Positions 15,298-26,301 of a stretch of DNA of 64,000 bases are shown piece by piece. Where the stretch lies: assembly GCA_038093975.1 (NCBI GenBank), contig JBBPTG010000060.1, positions 62,001 to 126,000 of the forward strand, written 5' to 3'. The DNA comes from Chalciporus piperatus (taxonomy: Eukaryota; Basidiomycota; Agaricomycetes; Boletales; Boletaceae). Position 1 is the first letter of the stretch; every line of letters begins with the position of its first letter. Both the position numbers and the translations under genes were made by a program. The notes under the pieces are model-generated. The model was not told the DNA's origin, made no database searches, and saw only the letters and a list, made by a program, of their open reading frames with translations.

Positions 15298-16072
15298 ACG
15301 AACGCCTTGGAGTCGGCGTGATATGTGGTGGGCCCAGGGGTTTTCGCGAGGTTCGTGCTCTATGGTAGTACATACTGGCGAAGACCATGACGACTTGCAC
15401 CGTTCTCTGGTGGTCGAGCACCTTGTCGAGGTCACAACTCGTACAGGAGCTGTGATCTATGTGATGTGCTCATGCCATCGACGTAACGCGACTCGGACGG
15501 GGGACCCATGACTCCGTTGGACTCGCTCACATGCCTGAAAGTAAAGCGTCGATTCCCATGACGGCATCGCAAACGAAAGGATACGTCTCTTGATACTTCA
15601 TCTTTGTCTTGATCTGCATGGGATGCGAGGTGCTCTCGGTCGTTGACACTCAACGAGGAGCTCTCTGCAGATCTGATGCTCGAGAAGATGATGAAAGATG
15701 CCACAATATCATGATTGCATCAAGGCGTGATGCATGTGATGGCGGCGTCGTTCCCGCAGCATATGCTACAGCACGTTTCCCGCATGTCCGCTTCCGATCG
15801 GGTGTACAACTGGTGTACATAAGGTAGTTGCACCTCATAGTTCCATGCACCTGCCTTGCCTCCACACCCGGGCCATTCGTTGAGGCTCGCTATCGCTTTG
15901 ACTTGCAGTGGTTCTCGGACGTAGAAGCTTTAATTCCGAGCCTTCGTCGCATTACGTCCCCCACCCTTCCTCCTCCATTCAGACCTACATATCCTAGATA
16001 ATACTACTAAGTAAGTAGCAATCCTCCACTAATCCCAACACCCCGGCATCCGCGTCGCTAGCGCATCCTCTA
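15298..16072. other. Intergenic 0.8 kb
   Basis: I see no gene. The stretch separates the hydrolase stop from the NADAR gene start and carries only short unsupported frames. The last 100 bases are C/T-rich as expected for a 5' leader. Confidence 0.5.
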
Positions 16073-17405
16073 ATGGGCCTCGTCCAATCCCTTTTCACAT
16101 CCTGTACCCATCTCTGGGACGCCGGCGATACCCACGTCGTCCTCGGGTCCGGCGCCATGCGAGCAGGTCCTCAAGGTTTGCGTGGCACACCACACATATC
16201 AGGACGGGCCCGTCGTGGACGGAAGATTCTGTTTTACGAGAAACATAAACCTTTTTACGCGTTCACGAATTTCTCGCCGCATGAGGTGGTGTATTTAGGG
16301 AAGAGTTATCCGACGAGCGAACATTTGTTCCAGGCATTCAAGGTGAGTCGTGAACTTGGCGTCGCGGCACGCCAGTGTTCAAGTTTGAGAGTGTCTGGCC
16401 CGCCAATAGTAGTAGTGGTGGTGGTAGTAGGATTGACGTGCAACTCGGATTGCTGACGCCCGCGCCCTTCGTACATTTACTGTAGTTTTTACAATCCCAC
16501 CCTGACATCGCGGAACACATCCGAACATGCAGTCCCAAATCGATGGTCGCATTCGATGAAGCCCATCGGCACAAGTCAAAAACGAGGAGCGATTGGGGAA
16601 AGGTTCACGTCAACAAGGTGTGCCTCCCATTTTGTCAATGATTGATTGCATCAAGGACCAAGGGGGGGGGGGGAGTGTTATGAAGCGCTGACATTGGAAA
16701 TGGGTACTCTGTAGATGGAAACAGCGTTACGACTCAAGTTTACTCAACATCAAACTCTGAGAAAGATGTTGCTCGATACGGGGGATGCAGAGCTCGTCGA
16801 GGTGTGTGTGTTTTACTTTTTCCAGCTTTTTCGCCGCATCTCTCCTTGCTGATTGCTGACGAGCGGGATGGACGGGGGGACAGGACTCGCCGAGAGATTG
16901 GTTCTGGGGAATAGGTGCCGACGGAACGGGAAGTAATGAACTTGGAAAAGCGCTCATGCGTTTGAGAGAGGTCTTGCGTGCGTACCCCTCCCCGCGTCCT
17001 CGTGTGTTTGCGTGTTCGGAGCTGACGACAGTGATGATAGGCCAGGAAGCTCAAGCCGGAATTACATACCCACCAGTTCTACCAAACATACAAGCCTCGG
17101 GTGGACAGGCCATACATCCAATGTGCGAGGTAAGCTCCCTCCACATAGCATGACTACGCGCGGTGGCTGACGACAGGTGTGGCCGATAGTTTTGTCGCTC
17201 GAAACCCACGTATCTAAACTCGAAATATTGTAGTCGGACGTGCTCGGAGGATGCTGCTACGTTGTGTAAGGTGAGTCATGCTATCCTCGTGTTGAAAAAA
17301 AAAACCCTGATGGGCGTCGGGCAGTATTGTCGGACGACACCGATGGCGAAAGGAAGGGGGATGTATTGTTCGAAGACGTGTGTGGACAGGGCGCGTGGGA
17401 AGTGA
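16073..17405 (+). CDS. NADAR-domain protein with cysteine-rich tail
   Basis: Seven exons close in phase to 260 residues: 16073-16342, 16486-16617, 16715-16801, 16884-16970, 17041-17129, 17234-17270 and 17325-17405. The NADAR (YbiA-like) domain spans about residues 50-190, with FYEKHKPFYAFTNFSPHEV, YPTSEHLFQAFK, VHVNKMETALRLKFTQH, LLDTGDAELVE and FWGIGADGTGSNELGKALM. NADAR proteins act on ADP-ribose-type or riboflavin-pathway N-glycosides. After the domain comes a basic linker, then a Cys-rich tail (QCASRTC, LCKYC, MYCSKTC) that could bind zinc. The donor of intron 4 (GAG|GTCTTG) is unusual, but it is the choice that keeps the frame open through the last three exons. A 12-base G run lies in intron 2. 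The first four exons are firm; the tail is less so. Confidence 0.8.
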
Positions 17406-17525
17406 TCCGGAGCTCCTGTATGCAGGGGATCTGGGTCATGCAACGGACGAGATCTGAATTGTGTTTTTATTTCGGGTCCTAATATCTATGACAATACAGC
17501 GAAACTTGGTTCTGAAATCGAGCAA

Positions 17526-18305
17526 TCAATACACGCCTGGGATGAGTCGAAACCTAACCCTCGCAGCATACTCGTCCCACTGTATTTTGAACGTCTCTTT
17601 CAACACCTCCTCCTCCTTCTCGATCCGTCGTACTGCACCCACCGTCCCAACGACTGCACCTGCAAGTGCGATCCACACCGGGGATATCGCAACACGTACG
17701 CCTGCCAAGTTACCCAAACCCCAGCGAATCGTGCTCAGGCTAGTGGCAGCACCAAAGTGGACGATCATCACGCCAATCGTACACATCGCCAACCCTGCAT
17801 ACCCTGGATGTCTCAAGTTCTCGTATGGTCCATCCGTGATAAGCGCGTGTCCAGGGCGAGGACGACGGTGGGCATAGAAGCGCCCGAGCGTGCGTTGAGC
17901 GCTGAGACGAAGGAGGGTACCTGTGATCGCGAGAGCGGTACCTGTGATGAGGGGTATGTGGTCGTGCAAGGCTGTGAGTGTGAATTTGGGGAGGTAGGTG
18001 GATATACCCTTCAATGGGAGGTGAAGGGGGATGTGGGGAGATAGTTCTGAGAGCGTTGTTGCCCAATAGATACCCTGGGATTGTGGGATTGGTAAGCGAC
18101 GGCCTGGGTGCAAGTTGGTCGTGGGATGAGACGTTACCTTGGTAAGCGCTAACACGACGACACGAGCGGAAGAACATGATGTCTTCTCTTTCGCTCCCTG
18201 TGCGTCTATAGGGTCAGGTTGTCCTGGGAGTGTCATCGAGAGATGGAATGCGACTGCGACTGCGAGAGTGAGAGGGACGCGGATGAGGGACGCGGATGTG
18301 TACAT
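17526..18305 (-). CDS. Isoprenylcysteine carboxyl methyltransferase-like membrane protein
   Basis: Two exons, 18138-18305 and 17526-18074, give 238 residues. The 63-base intron is a multiple of three, so the frame also stays open if it is retained; the spliced form joins ALTK to GIYWATTLSEL. Hydrophobic segments lie near the N-terminus, at LITGTALAITGTLLRL, near GLAMCTIGVMIVHFGA and at ISPVWIALAGAVVGTVGAV. The family hallmark is GPYENLRHPGYAGL, and the end is EYAARVRFRLIPGVY, a typical ICMT C-terminus. Such enzymes methylate the C-terminal prenylcysteine of CAAX proteins in the ER membrane using S-adenosylmethionine. Basidiomycetes carry several ICMT-like paralogues, so this need not be the Ste14 orthologue. 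Confidence 0.85.
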   Translation of the reverse strand: MYTSASLIRVPLTLAVAVAFHLSMTLPGQPDPIDAQGAKEKTSCSSARVVVLALTKVTSHPTTNLHPGRRLPIPQSQGIYWATTLSELSPHIPLHLPLKGISTYLPKFTLTALHDHIPLITGTALAITGTLLRLSAQRTLGRFYAHRRPRPGHALITDGPYENLRHPGYAGLAMCTIGVMIVHFGAATSLSTIRWGLGNLAGVRVAISPVWIALAGAVVGTVGAVRRIEKEEEVLKETFKIQWDEYAARVRFRLIPGVY

Positions 18306-19437
18306 GGTGGGTGTCTAGTGAGTGTCGTTTGCTGTGGGATCGGGTTCATATTCGTTGGCTGTGTGAATGAGCGCTCGAGGATGGCCGTGACGGTATCCGG
18401 GACAGGAACAGATGTGTGATTGATCGATTGACCCCTGAAGGCCTGACTCGTGAGGTGTGCCTGTCGTACATGTCAACCGTATCGTGTCATGCAAGTTTGT
18501 CGCCGACGCGAGTCAAGCGTATTCCGAACCAGTGATCCTTTGAAGAATTCTGTTATACCCTACAAATGACCTCCCATCAGAGATGTTCGGCTTTCAAGTT
18601 AGAATCCGTCGTCGTCAGATTTTTTTTTCGCAAAAGTGGGGCTGGAGGTCTCGGTGGTGTTGGTCCAATGTCCATGATTCGACGGCAGGAAAACGAATAG
18701 AAACTTCCAATGTGACGTGGATATCGTGACTTACGAGTGTGCTGTTCGCTCGATTTGAGAGCTTTTCGCCTCGCAAGAGAATTCGGACGAAGATGAAGCT
18801 ATTGAAAGAAGTATTAAGAATATTTGCTTTCCTCCGCTGGAGAGGAATGAGTGTATGACTGGCAGTCTTTGATAGCAGTCTTTGAGGAGTACTGGGTCTA
18901 AAACAAGGGATCCGCAGAATACTATGTCATCTTCAAACATCTACATTGGAACGATGCTCTCCGTTGCGGAATGGCCGTCGGAGGGATTTGAGGGTTAGGA
19001 ACCATCATGTGTTGTTGCTGCCATGAACGAAATTGTTTCTGTCACGATAATCGATTACTGACTTATCTCTTTCCCCAACTTCGTGAAACTGCTGGTCCTC
19101 CCATCCAAGTTATGTCCTAAAGTAACAGCATGAGCAGGAAGAATGTATACAATGACTCGTGAGTCGAGGGCCAACCACGACATCGTGCCAAAAAGCGGTC
19201 AGCCAGCAGTGAGCACTCGTCGTCTAGACCCCATCATACCCATGGTCCACAGTATATATCATGCCATCTGCCATAATGCAATAGAGTTAACTCGGAGGAC
19301 TAAAGTTGAATATTGTTCTTTGAGTTGGTGAACCCCTAAGTTCACATTACCCCGCCTTACATCATCACCCGATCGGATCTTGTGCCCCCTTCATGAACCG
19401 AGTTTCCATTTTTGTCGACCATTACTCTCACTTGACC
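18306..19437. other. Intergenic 1.1 kb
   Basis: No gene supported. It lies between two divergent genes and should hold both promoters. A short AT-rich patch, agtatatatc, lies near 19251, about 190 bases before the E2 start. Confidence 0.45.
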
Positions 19438-21343
19438 ATGGCAGTCCTACGAAGAGTGCTCGTCCGTGGTCCAGTCCTCCGCTCACGCTTCCATACAGCT
19501 CATGCATCACTCGCAGCTAGAAAGGTCTTGCACACCTTCAAGCTTGCTGATATCGGAGAGGGAATTACAGAGTGTGAGGTCATCAAGTGGTGAGTCTCTT
19601 TCATGGTCCGGCCGTGTACATGAGGGGGCGAGCGTCGAGTTGTGCAACGTTGGATTGCATTCGGGCTGCTCGTGGTTACTCTTGCATGGCGTGTATTATA
19701 ATGACTATGCTGATGTCGCTATCATGCGCGCTTTCGCAGGTCTGTCAAGGAGCAGGCACCCATCCGATCCTTTGACGCCCTCTGCGAAGTCCAGAGTGAC
19801 AAAGCGAGCGTCGAGATCACTTCACCATTCGATGGAGTCGTGACACAGCTCCTCGTCCAGGAAGGCGAGATCGCCAAAGTCGGCGCGGGCCTTTGCCTCA
19901 TCGAGGTCGAAGAGGAGGACGATCAGTCCTCTCCATCTCTCTCGCCACCTCAACCAGAGTCATCGGCATCACCACTCCCACCGCCTGCTGAACAGTCCAA
20001 ACCTTCACAGACCCAAATACAAGCTCCGGCCGAGTCGATACATTCGGCCGGATCTCAGGGACTGCGCGACGAAGCACGCGCGCCCTCAAGGAAACACCCT
20101 CTTGACCCTACAAACACGACACCGACTCCGTTCACTGCATCGCAGTCTGATCACTCCCTTGCTACGCCCTCTGTTCGTCACTTTGCACGACAGCATGGAG
20201 TACTTATATCTGTCATCGCACCAGGCAGCGGCAAGGACGGTCGTGTGGGAAAGAAGGATGTGGAAGCGTTCATTGCGCGAGGACGGGTTTCTGTCGCCCA
20301 GGAAGTCCCAGCTCCGACTACGAAGGTGGAGGATAAGGACGCTGTCATCGAGTTGGGACGGACGAGGTACGGAATGTGGAAGGCGATGACACAAGTAAGC
20401 ACGATCCCAGGGCTAATTCAATCTATTCCTGGAATTGACCAATTCCGTTTCTCAGAGTCTTGAGATACCACGATTCGGGTACGTGAACAGTTTATCTACG
20501 ACGTAGCAATTTGGCAACTCACTCCACAATCTCCCCAGATACTCGACCTCGCTAGATCTCACTCGTTTCCATGGGTTGCTTCCTTTGCTGAACGCAAACA
20601 TCCCAACACATTACTTACCTGCATCACCCACCCCGTCCCGTCCGCGTACCTCTCAAATGGTCAACCCCTCTGCGCTATACCCAGCACCTATACCTCCATC
20701 TGTCCCCGAGAGCGCCAAGTTTGCCAAACTGACGTACCTTCCCTTTTTGCTCAAAACGCTCGCCAATTCCATGATGGAATGGCCTCTCTTCCGCGCATCC
20801 CTCATTCCCACATCGACATCGACACCCGGATCGACAACCAAACCCACCCTCACCATCCGCCCAACCGCCGACCTATCCCTCGCCCTCTCCACACCCACCG
20901 GTCTCTACACGCCGACCCTGACTTCCGCCCAGACCCATTCCATCCACTCGCTGGCGTCCCAAATCTCCCATCTCGCTTATCTGGGCCGACAAGTCCCTTG
21001 TGCACTCACCCCACGCGAGATGCCTAAACGTGGAGGCACGGTGAGCGTGTCGAACGTGGGTGCGATTGGGAAAGGCGAGGGTGCGTCGCCGGTGCTCGTA
21101 CCTGGTGGAGGAGTGGCTATCGTGGCGATCGGGAGGGCGAGCTGGGTGTGGGATGTGAGTGATGAGTTTTGGGAGGCTGATGCGGATGTTGGTGCGACGG
21201 GCCGTGGAGAGAGGAGGTTGAAGGTGGACGTGAGTTGGAGTGCGGATCATAGAGTGGTCGAGGGTGCCGAGTTGGCTGCGTTCGTGGAGACGTGGAGAGG
21301 GTGGGTGGAAAACCCGGAGAGGTTGATTGCGGAGGGTGTTTGA
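19438..21343 (+). CDS. Branched-chain 2-oxoacid dehydrogenase E2 (lipoamide acyltransferase)
   Basis: Four exons, 19438-19589, 19740-20394, 20456-20478 and 20539-21343, give 544 residues. An in-frame ATG at 19393 would add 15. The N-terminus MAVLRRVLVRGPVLRSRFHT is an Arg-rich mitochondrial presequence. The lipoyl domain (about residues 30-110) starts KLADIGEGITECEVIKW and carries the lipoyl lysine in VQSDKASVEI. A peripheral subunit-binding domain follows a Pro/Ser/Gln linker (ATPSVRHFARQHGVLISVI). The acyltransferase domain has RYGMWKAMTQSLEIPRFGYS, TVSVSNVGAIGKGEG and VSWSADHRVVEGAELAAF. The active-site HRxxDG motif reads HRVVEG. The enzyme transfers acyl groups to CoA in valine, leucine and isoleucine breakdown. 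DIGEGI and the overall layout favour branched-chain over pyruvate E2. Confidence 0.9.
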
Positions 21344-21779
21344 GAAGGGGGGGTAGGGTTATTGTACATTTATGATTCTGGCGGGGGGTTTTTTTTTTTC
21401 GAATGGTAATCGATAATCATGAATCGCAGAGTTATGAGTTCTGTGTCGCTTGTTACCACTCGGAGCCTTTATCGGCTATAATGTAGAGAAGAAACAAAAG
21501 TCCGTGTAGTACCGTAAAGGTGACCAAACCAAAGACCCCCGAAACCGCCAAACAAAAATAAGCAAAGAAATAACTAATCATTAATTCTGCATAGGCAATT
21601 GCACGAGTACATACCATAGAGGTATATGCTGTGGTACTTAGGTTCTAATAATGAAATAATCTGTACTGTGTACTTGTCGTGTATTGCAACATATGCGCAG
21701 GACGGGAATTCGGACCGTTAACATTGTTTGAGCGGTCTCCATATACGGTATGTCGCGGCTCGCTTGTGCTTCCCACGGT
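21344..21779. other. 3' flank of E2 gene
   Basis: No gene. There is a 10-base T run near 21387, AT-rich sequence to 21660, then a transition into the repetitive block that follows. Confidence 0.5.
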
Positions 21780-22440
21780 CCTCTCGTCCTCACTCTCACC
21801 TCGCCCGCTCGTTCCTCAGCGACAGCACAACATGCGCAATTGTGCGTCGTGTTATCGCTCCTCCGAGCCGCCTTCGTCCTCGTCCTCGTCGCTGTCGCCC
21901 CATCCACCCTGCTTAGCAACTGCACAATGCGCAATCGCGCGTTGTGCAGTTGTGCTTCTCGCCCTTGTGCTTGCCCTCGCTTTCGTCCCGTCCACCCTAC
22001 TTCGCAACAACAACGCACGCGATCTCGCCCTCATCCCATTCACCCTGCTTCGACATGGCGCAAGCGCCTTTTGCGGTCATCCTCGCCCCCGTGCTCGCCT
22101 TTGCCCTCGTCCTCGTCCTATCCACCCCACTTTGAAATAGCACAGCGCGCAATCCCGTGCGTTGTGCCTCGCGCTTCCCGTCCCCCTCCTCGCCTTTGCC
22201 CTCGTCCCATTCACCCGCTTTGCAACGGCACAACGCGCGTGATTGCGCGTGGTGCTGTCATGCTCGCCCTTGCCCCATCCACCCTGCTTTGCGACCGCAC
22301 AACCCACGTTGTGCCAATTGCGCCCGTTGCGCCGTCGTACTCATCTTCGCCCCGGCCCCTTGCCCCGATCGTCCTCGCTTTCGCCCTTCCCTTCCCCCCA
22401 TCCATTTTACTCAGTGGCGACATGCCACGAGCGCCGTGTT
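21780..22440. repeat. Degenerate minisatellite with palindromic cores
   Basis: A C-rich block in which about six imperfect units of roughly 70-125 bases repeat. Each unit combines text like TCGCCCTYGYCCYCG, CCCATCCACCCTGCTT and a palindromic core of the type GCACAAYGCGC..GCGCGTTGTGC. Cores start near 21824, 21922, 22140, 22228 and 22297, with a decayed one near 22018. The best core, 21922-21947, can pair almost perfectly with itself. Several long frames on both strands cross the block, but they arise from the low-stop composition. I do not treat them as genes. Confidence 0.7.
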
Positions 22441-23448
22441 GTCGTGTCTCTCGCACTGTGGACCCCACTAGTTACATGTATGATAGATATGTATATCTGC
22501 TACGCCTTGTAGATATCTACCTTGTACCTGTATGTCATGGTTGCTTGTATAGAGTGTGGTCCAGTTCTGTTCATCTGCTCATTTCAATGTTTAACTTCCA
22601 CACAAGACTAGGACATTGTAAGAATCATTTATATTTTTGTAAGACAATCCTAAATATACAATACAGTCCAAAAAAAAACTATATAACCAACCAGTGCCAG
22701 TGGTGGCATTGATAACAACGACGACGATGACCACAGTAGCAAGGGGAAGGCATAAGCCACCGCGCCGAGGAGGGTGCGCGGATGTGGAGGGATGCGGTCG
22801 AGGACAGAAGAGCAATGTAGTATATAAAGCAGAAAATAACGGCAGCAAACAAACAAGAAAAAATAAAGTTTCGTACTCACCGTCAGTGTTTGGGGTCTCT
22901 CGGAGACAGTATGCTGGTACCTTGAAGTCGTTACCCGACAAAAGCGCCGAGTGGTAACAAGCGACACAACACTCCAGAGTTATACCTTGTTTCAAGTTAC
23001 GTGGGTGGGTGTGTCGCTTGGAACTTGGAAGGCTTTGGATCTAGACGGCCCTCGCCTACTAAGACGATAGAAGCTGATTTTCTTACACAAGGGAGTTTGA
23101 TGGCTCGTCCTCGATCTGCTCGAATATGCTAGTTCTTGTCTTTGGAGAGCCTGAGGTCGATCGTCATATCAATGTCGTACACGGTGCACTGGCACTGCAA
23201 GTCTCTGCAAGTACTGGCATCTGCAAAGCGTCAAAATAACGTACTCATTCCACCACACTTTGGGAGGCTCTCATTGGCCAAGCAGACTGTAAGCGACTCC
23301 AAACCGAGCTAAGCGGTCCAGCCGAGCTCATTGAGCGCTCAATGAGCGCTTAGGAAAAGCTGATGTAGAAAGTTGCGGTTAGCACGAGGCTGTGTAGCAA
23401 TTATGTAGACACCAAGTTCGCGTAATGGCTGGAGTACACGAGTTAACT
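22441..23448. other. Intergenic 1 kb, AT-richer
   Basis: No supportable gene. A minus-strand ATG frame at 22591-22995 starts plausibly (MKQGITLECCVACYHSALLS) and has a GTACCA donor candidate, but it then runs into hydrophobic low-complexity sequence with no consistent exon. I leave it uncalled. Confidence 0.4.
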
Positions 23449-23772
23449 GGAACCCCACTTGAACCACAACGTATACTGTCAAAAATGGACTGTTCTGCTA
23501 TATCGGCCGCGGTTTCAGAAGTACTTCGATTGGTGAGTTTGGTGAGTTTGGTAGTGTAATTACCTGTGGAAAAGATGTCACTGACTCCCATTTGAACCTC
23601 TGATTCCGCGCTTCGTTCAGCTTCAATCACTCCCTCCCCATCCAATCGTAAGAATTCTTGTCTCCCCAGTTTTGAGATCACCAATGTGACAATGTTCATC
23701 GTGGTAAACCAGCTGGTCTTCGTCCCTGGACACCGTGTATGCCAAATACTCTAAATTGAACTACGCTGCCCC
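23449..23772 (-). repeat. Inverted duplicate, copy 2 (F-box promoter and 5' end)
   Basis: The reverse complement of this block matches window positions 1-310. Shared landmarks are the GTGACATCTTTTCCACAGG segment, ACCAATCGAAGTACTTCTGA and ACGTTGTGGTTCAAGTG. An extra 9-base CTCACCAAA-like repeat is present here. The block provides the upstream region of the F-box pseudogene that follows on the plus strand. Confidence 0.8.
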
Positions 23773-25605
23773 AGAGGCGGAAATACATGTGATTCGTGAA
23801 ATCATGTCACATAGAGAGGAGCAGGTCCACGAGATCGACTCCGTCATACAGATAGCGGAAACGATTGTCCATCGTCTCCGCGAGAGGCGCGAGGAGGTCG
23901 TTTCTTCGCTGATGATGCACAAGGGCTTCGTATCGCGTATTCGACGTCTTCCTATCGATATCCTCGCGAAATTTTCATGGAATGTCTGCCCAGGGATCAA
24001 TACATCTTGCCAGATACACGCGCAGCGCCTTTGCTGCTGACATGGGTCTGTAGGCATTGGCGAGAGGTTGCACTGGATACATCCAGACTGTGGCGCTCGC
24101 TTGCAGTCTGGGCAGGGGATCTTGAGGAACAGAGAGTCCCCTACTACGAATATTGGATCAAGAATGCAAGGCTCTGTCCTCTAAGACTCCACCTTGTGAT
24201 GGAGACCGACAGTCAAGACAACACAGCATCGATCAACTTCTCGCGACGTTACACCAATCGGTGCATGGACCTTGCCATTTTCTTCCGCAATACCCCCGAT
24301 CTGTCACGTCGGTTGCTGGGGGACGTCCCTATTCTAGAACGCCTCTCCCTTGAGGGAGATATGGATACAATGCTGGAACAGGCAGTATCAATCGTCCAAC
24401 CACACCCTCGCCTTCGCACTCTCATTATTAACCCTCATGCTTTCCCCGTGAATGTTTTGACTAGGTTCAATCCAGGATGGGAAAACCTGACCCACCTTGT
24501 GGTGAAGCGAGGATCTGGCTCCACTAGTAGTACTCCCAGTGAATGGCGGATGTTGTCCACGCTCCTCCAAATATGTCCCAACCTCGATCATTTTTTCTTC
24601 TCCCCCGTTTGGCTCAATCAACACGGCAATTAAGTCTCACTTACCCATCCGAAACTCCGTGTGCTGGGCATAATGAGCCTCAGGCTCCGAAACGACTATG
24701 GTCCACTTCAGGACACGTTCACATTTCCCGGCTTGCGCCGTCTTCACGTTGATGGCCACTTTGTTCCCAGCACTATCCTTTCCGAGTCCGAGCAGCCCTT
24801 CCTCGATGGATCGGCGAGACGTGCCTTCAGTATGACGGGAAATGTCAATCGTAGACTTACGGATATCTGGACTCTCCTCGAGATTTTCAACCCCGGGTGG
24901 ACAGACCTCACGCACATCCGGCTCGATGTCAAAGGTACCGCGGCGCTCATCACGATGTCACTCCGGTCATGTCCCCACCTCGAAGAGATCGTCTTCTCCT
25001 CGGCGATCGACAGCATAGTCGGTTACGCACATTATGATCGTTGTGTCACCCATCCCATGCTTCGCTCGCTTGTACTACGCGTAGACAGAGGACCCGTCGA
25101 CATTCTCCTGGATATGTTGACCTTGCCCAGCTTGCGTCATCTCAACCTCACACTTCCCCAAGGTTCATATTGGCCATATAACATAGGTTGGCCACATGTG
25201 ATATTCAAGGAGTTCGTATCTCGGTCAGAATACCTCCTCGAGACACTCAATATTACGGGGGTAAACATATCGGGGGAGGAACAGGGAGAATTCACTTCGT
25301 TAGTACCTACCTTGAGATCCCTAGAATTACACGAGACGAAGGAGAGTCTTTCAGACACGTCGGAAAGCTCTTCCGGATACATCGGAAACTCCGTCAGATG
25401 CTGTCGGATGCTTTGTCTTTCTTCTGAATATCGTCGTTTATATTCTATTGTCACAGAACACAGTTCTTGCATGCGAAATTGTCTCGTGTCGATGGTGTTT
25501 AGTAGAATAGGGCCCGCGTCTTACTCCTGTGTTGAATATATTAGACTCATTGTAACCCTACATATGCATGTAACCAATCATTCGACCGAGTCAATGCGTT
25601 CTTAA
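23735..25605 (+). pseudogene. F-box gene broken by a frameshift and a stop
   Basis: The first frame (23735-24040) gives a coiled-coil-like N-terminus (EIDSVIQIAETIVHRLRERR) and the F-box start SRIRRLPIDILA. One base appears to be missing near 23970: after it, the F-box continues in another frame as EIFMECLPRDQYI and VCRHWREVALDTSRLWRSL. That frame meets a TAA at 24631-24633. It stays open in the same phase beyond it (VSLTHPKLRVLGIMSLRL) for more than 300 further codons of LRR-like sequence. Two disabling changes in an otherwise well-preserved body point to a young pseudogene. An assembly error could explain one but hardly both. The intact neighbour at 2785-4194 is a different F-box protein. 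Confidence 0.75.
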
Positions 25606-26301
25606 GGATTACTGCGTCAATGTTGACTCAAATGATGTTCCACAGCTGCCCGTTGCCGAAATCGAACAGAGGAACAATGAAGGGAAGGGAAGGGATTCTT
25701 CAGGGCTACGTTTGTGGCCAAGCGGTCCCTGGGGATTGATCACAATCACGACGAGAGGGGAAAAGGGGACAGGAGCGACCAGCATTATCACACCGCTCAA
25801 CGGTATTTCTAATTCATGGTTCTCCACTAGTGTTTAATTGCTGATAGTTACCCCTAGCATCGGTGCACCTCGTCTACACTACCAAGCGTCGCGACGTCCA
25901 CGCCTTGGAAGCCGTTTCGCGGGCAGCTGCAAGAATCGAACGTGAGAGGGGTTATTTAAAAGCCAATTTTTCCAAGAGCCCAGTTCGAGGTCAGTCGATG
26001 TCACCTCGAGCGATTGATCCACAATCCACAAGAATACGATTCGATTATACATATTAGATTAAGCTCAAAAAAAAAAGCAACAACTAGATTGCAGTAAACA
26101 GGGGGTATGGTGAGTATACAGGTATAAGATACAGAGCGAGATCCAGAGGGACGTCATGTATATAAGGGCAGTCAGGTTGAACGGCACGTAGTAATTATTA
26201 ATGTGTAAAAATGCATCGGCTGAATAGCGAACATCGAAAAAAAGGAGTGACTGAATGAAACCAAAACAGAGTCGCACCTGAAACCCATATCAATGAATGC
26301 A
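25606..26301. other. Intergenic, possible F-box remnant
   Basis: An ATG-less open stretch at about 25578-25830 on the plus strand reads CVLKDYCVNVDSNDVPQLPV then AEIEQRN, and looks protein-like. It could be the remnant of the 3' end of the F-box pseudogene or of a neighbour. Beyond 25830 I see nothing. Confidence 0.3.

Noticed and set aside
21679..22712. Long plus-strand frames across the C-rich block
   Set aside because: Several overlapping frames on both strands are open at once, which is what a stop-poor tandem repeat produces. No start context, no domain.
22591..22995. Minus-strand 134-codon frame with a Cys-rich start
   Set aside because: The first 25 codons look natural but the rest is hydrophobic low complexity and no exon could be joined.
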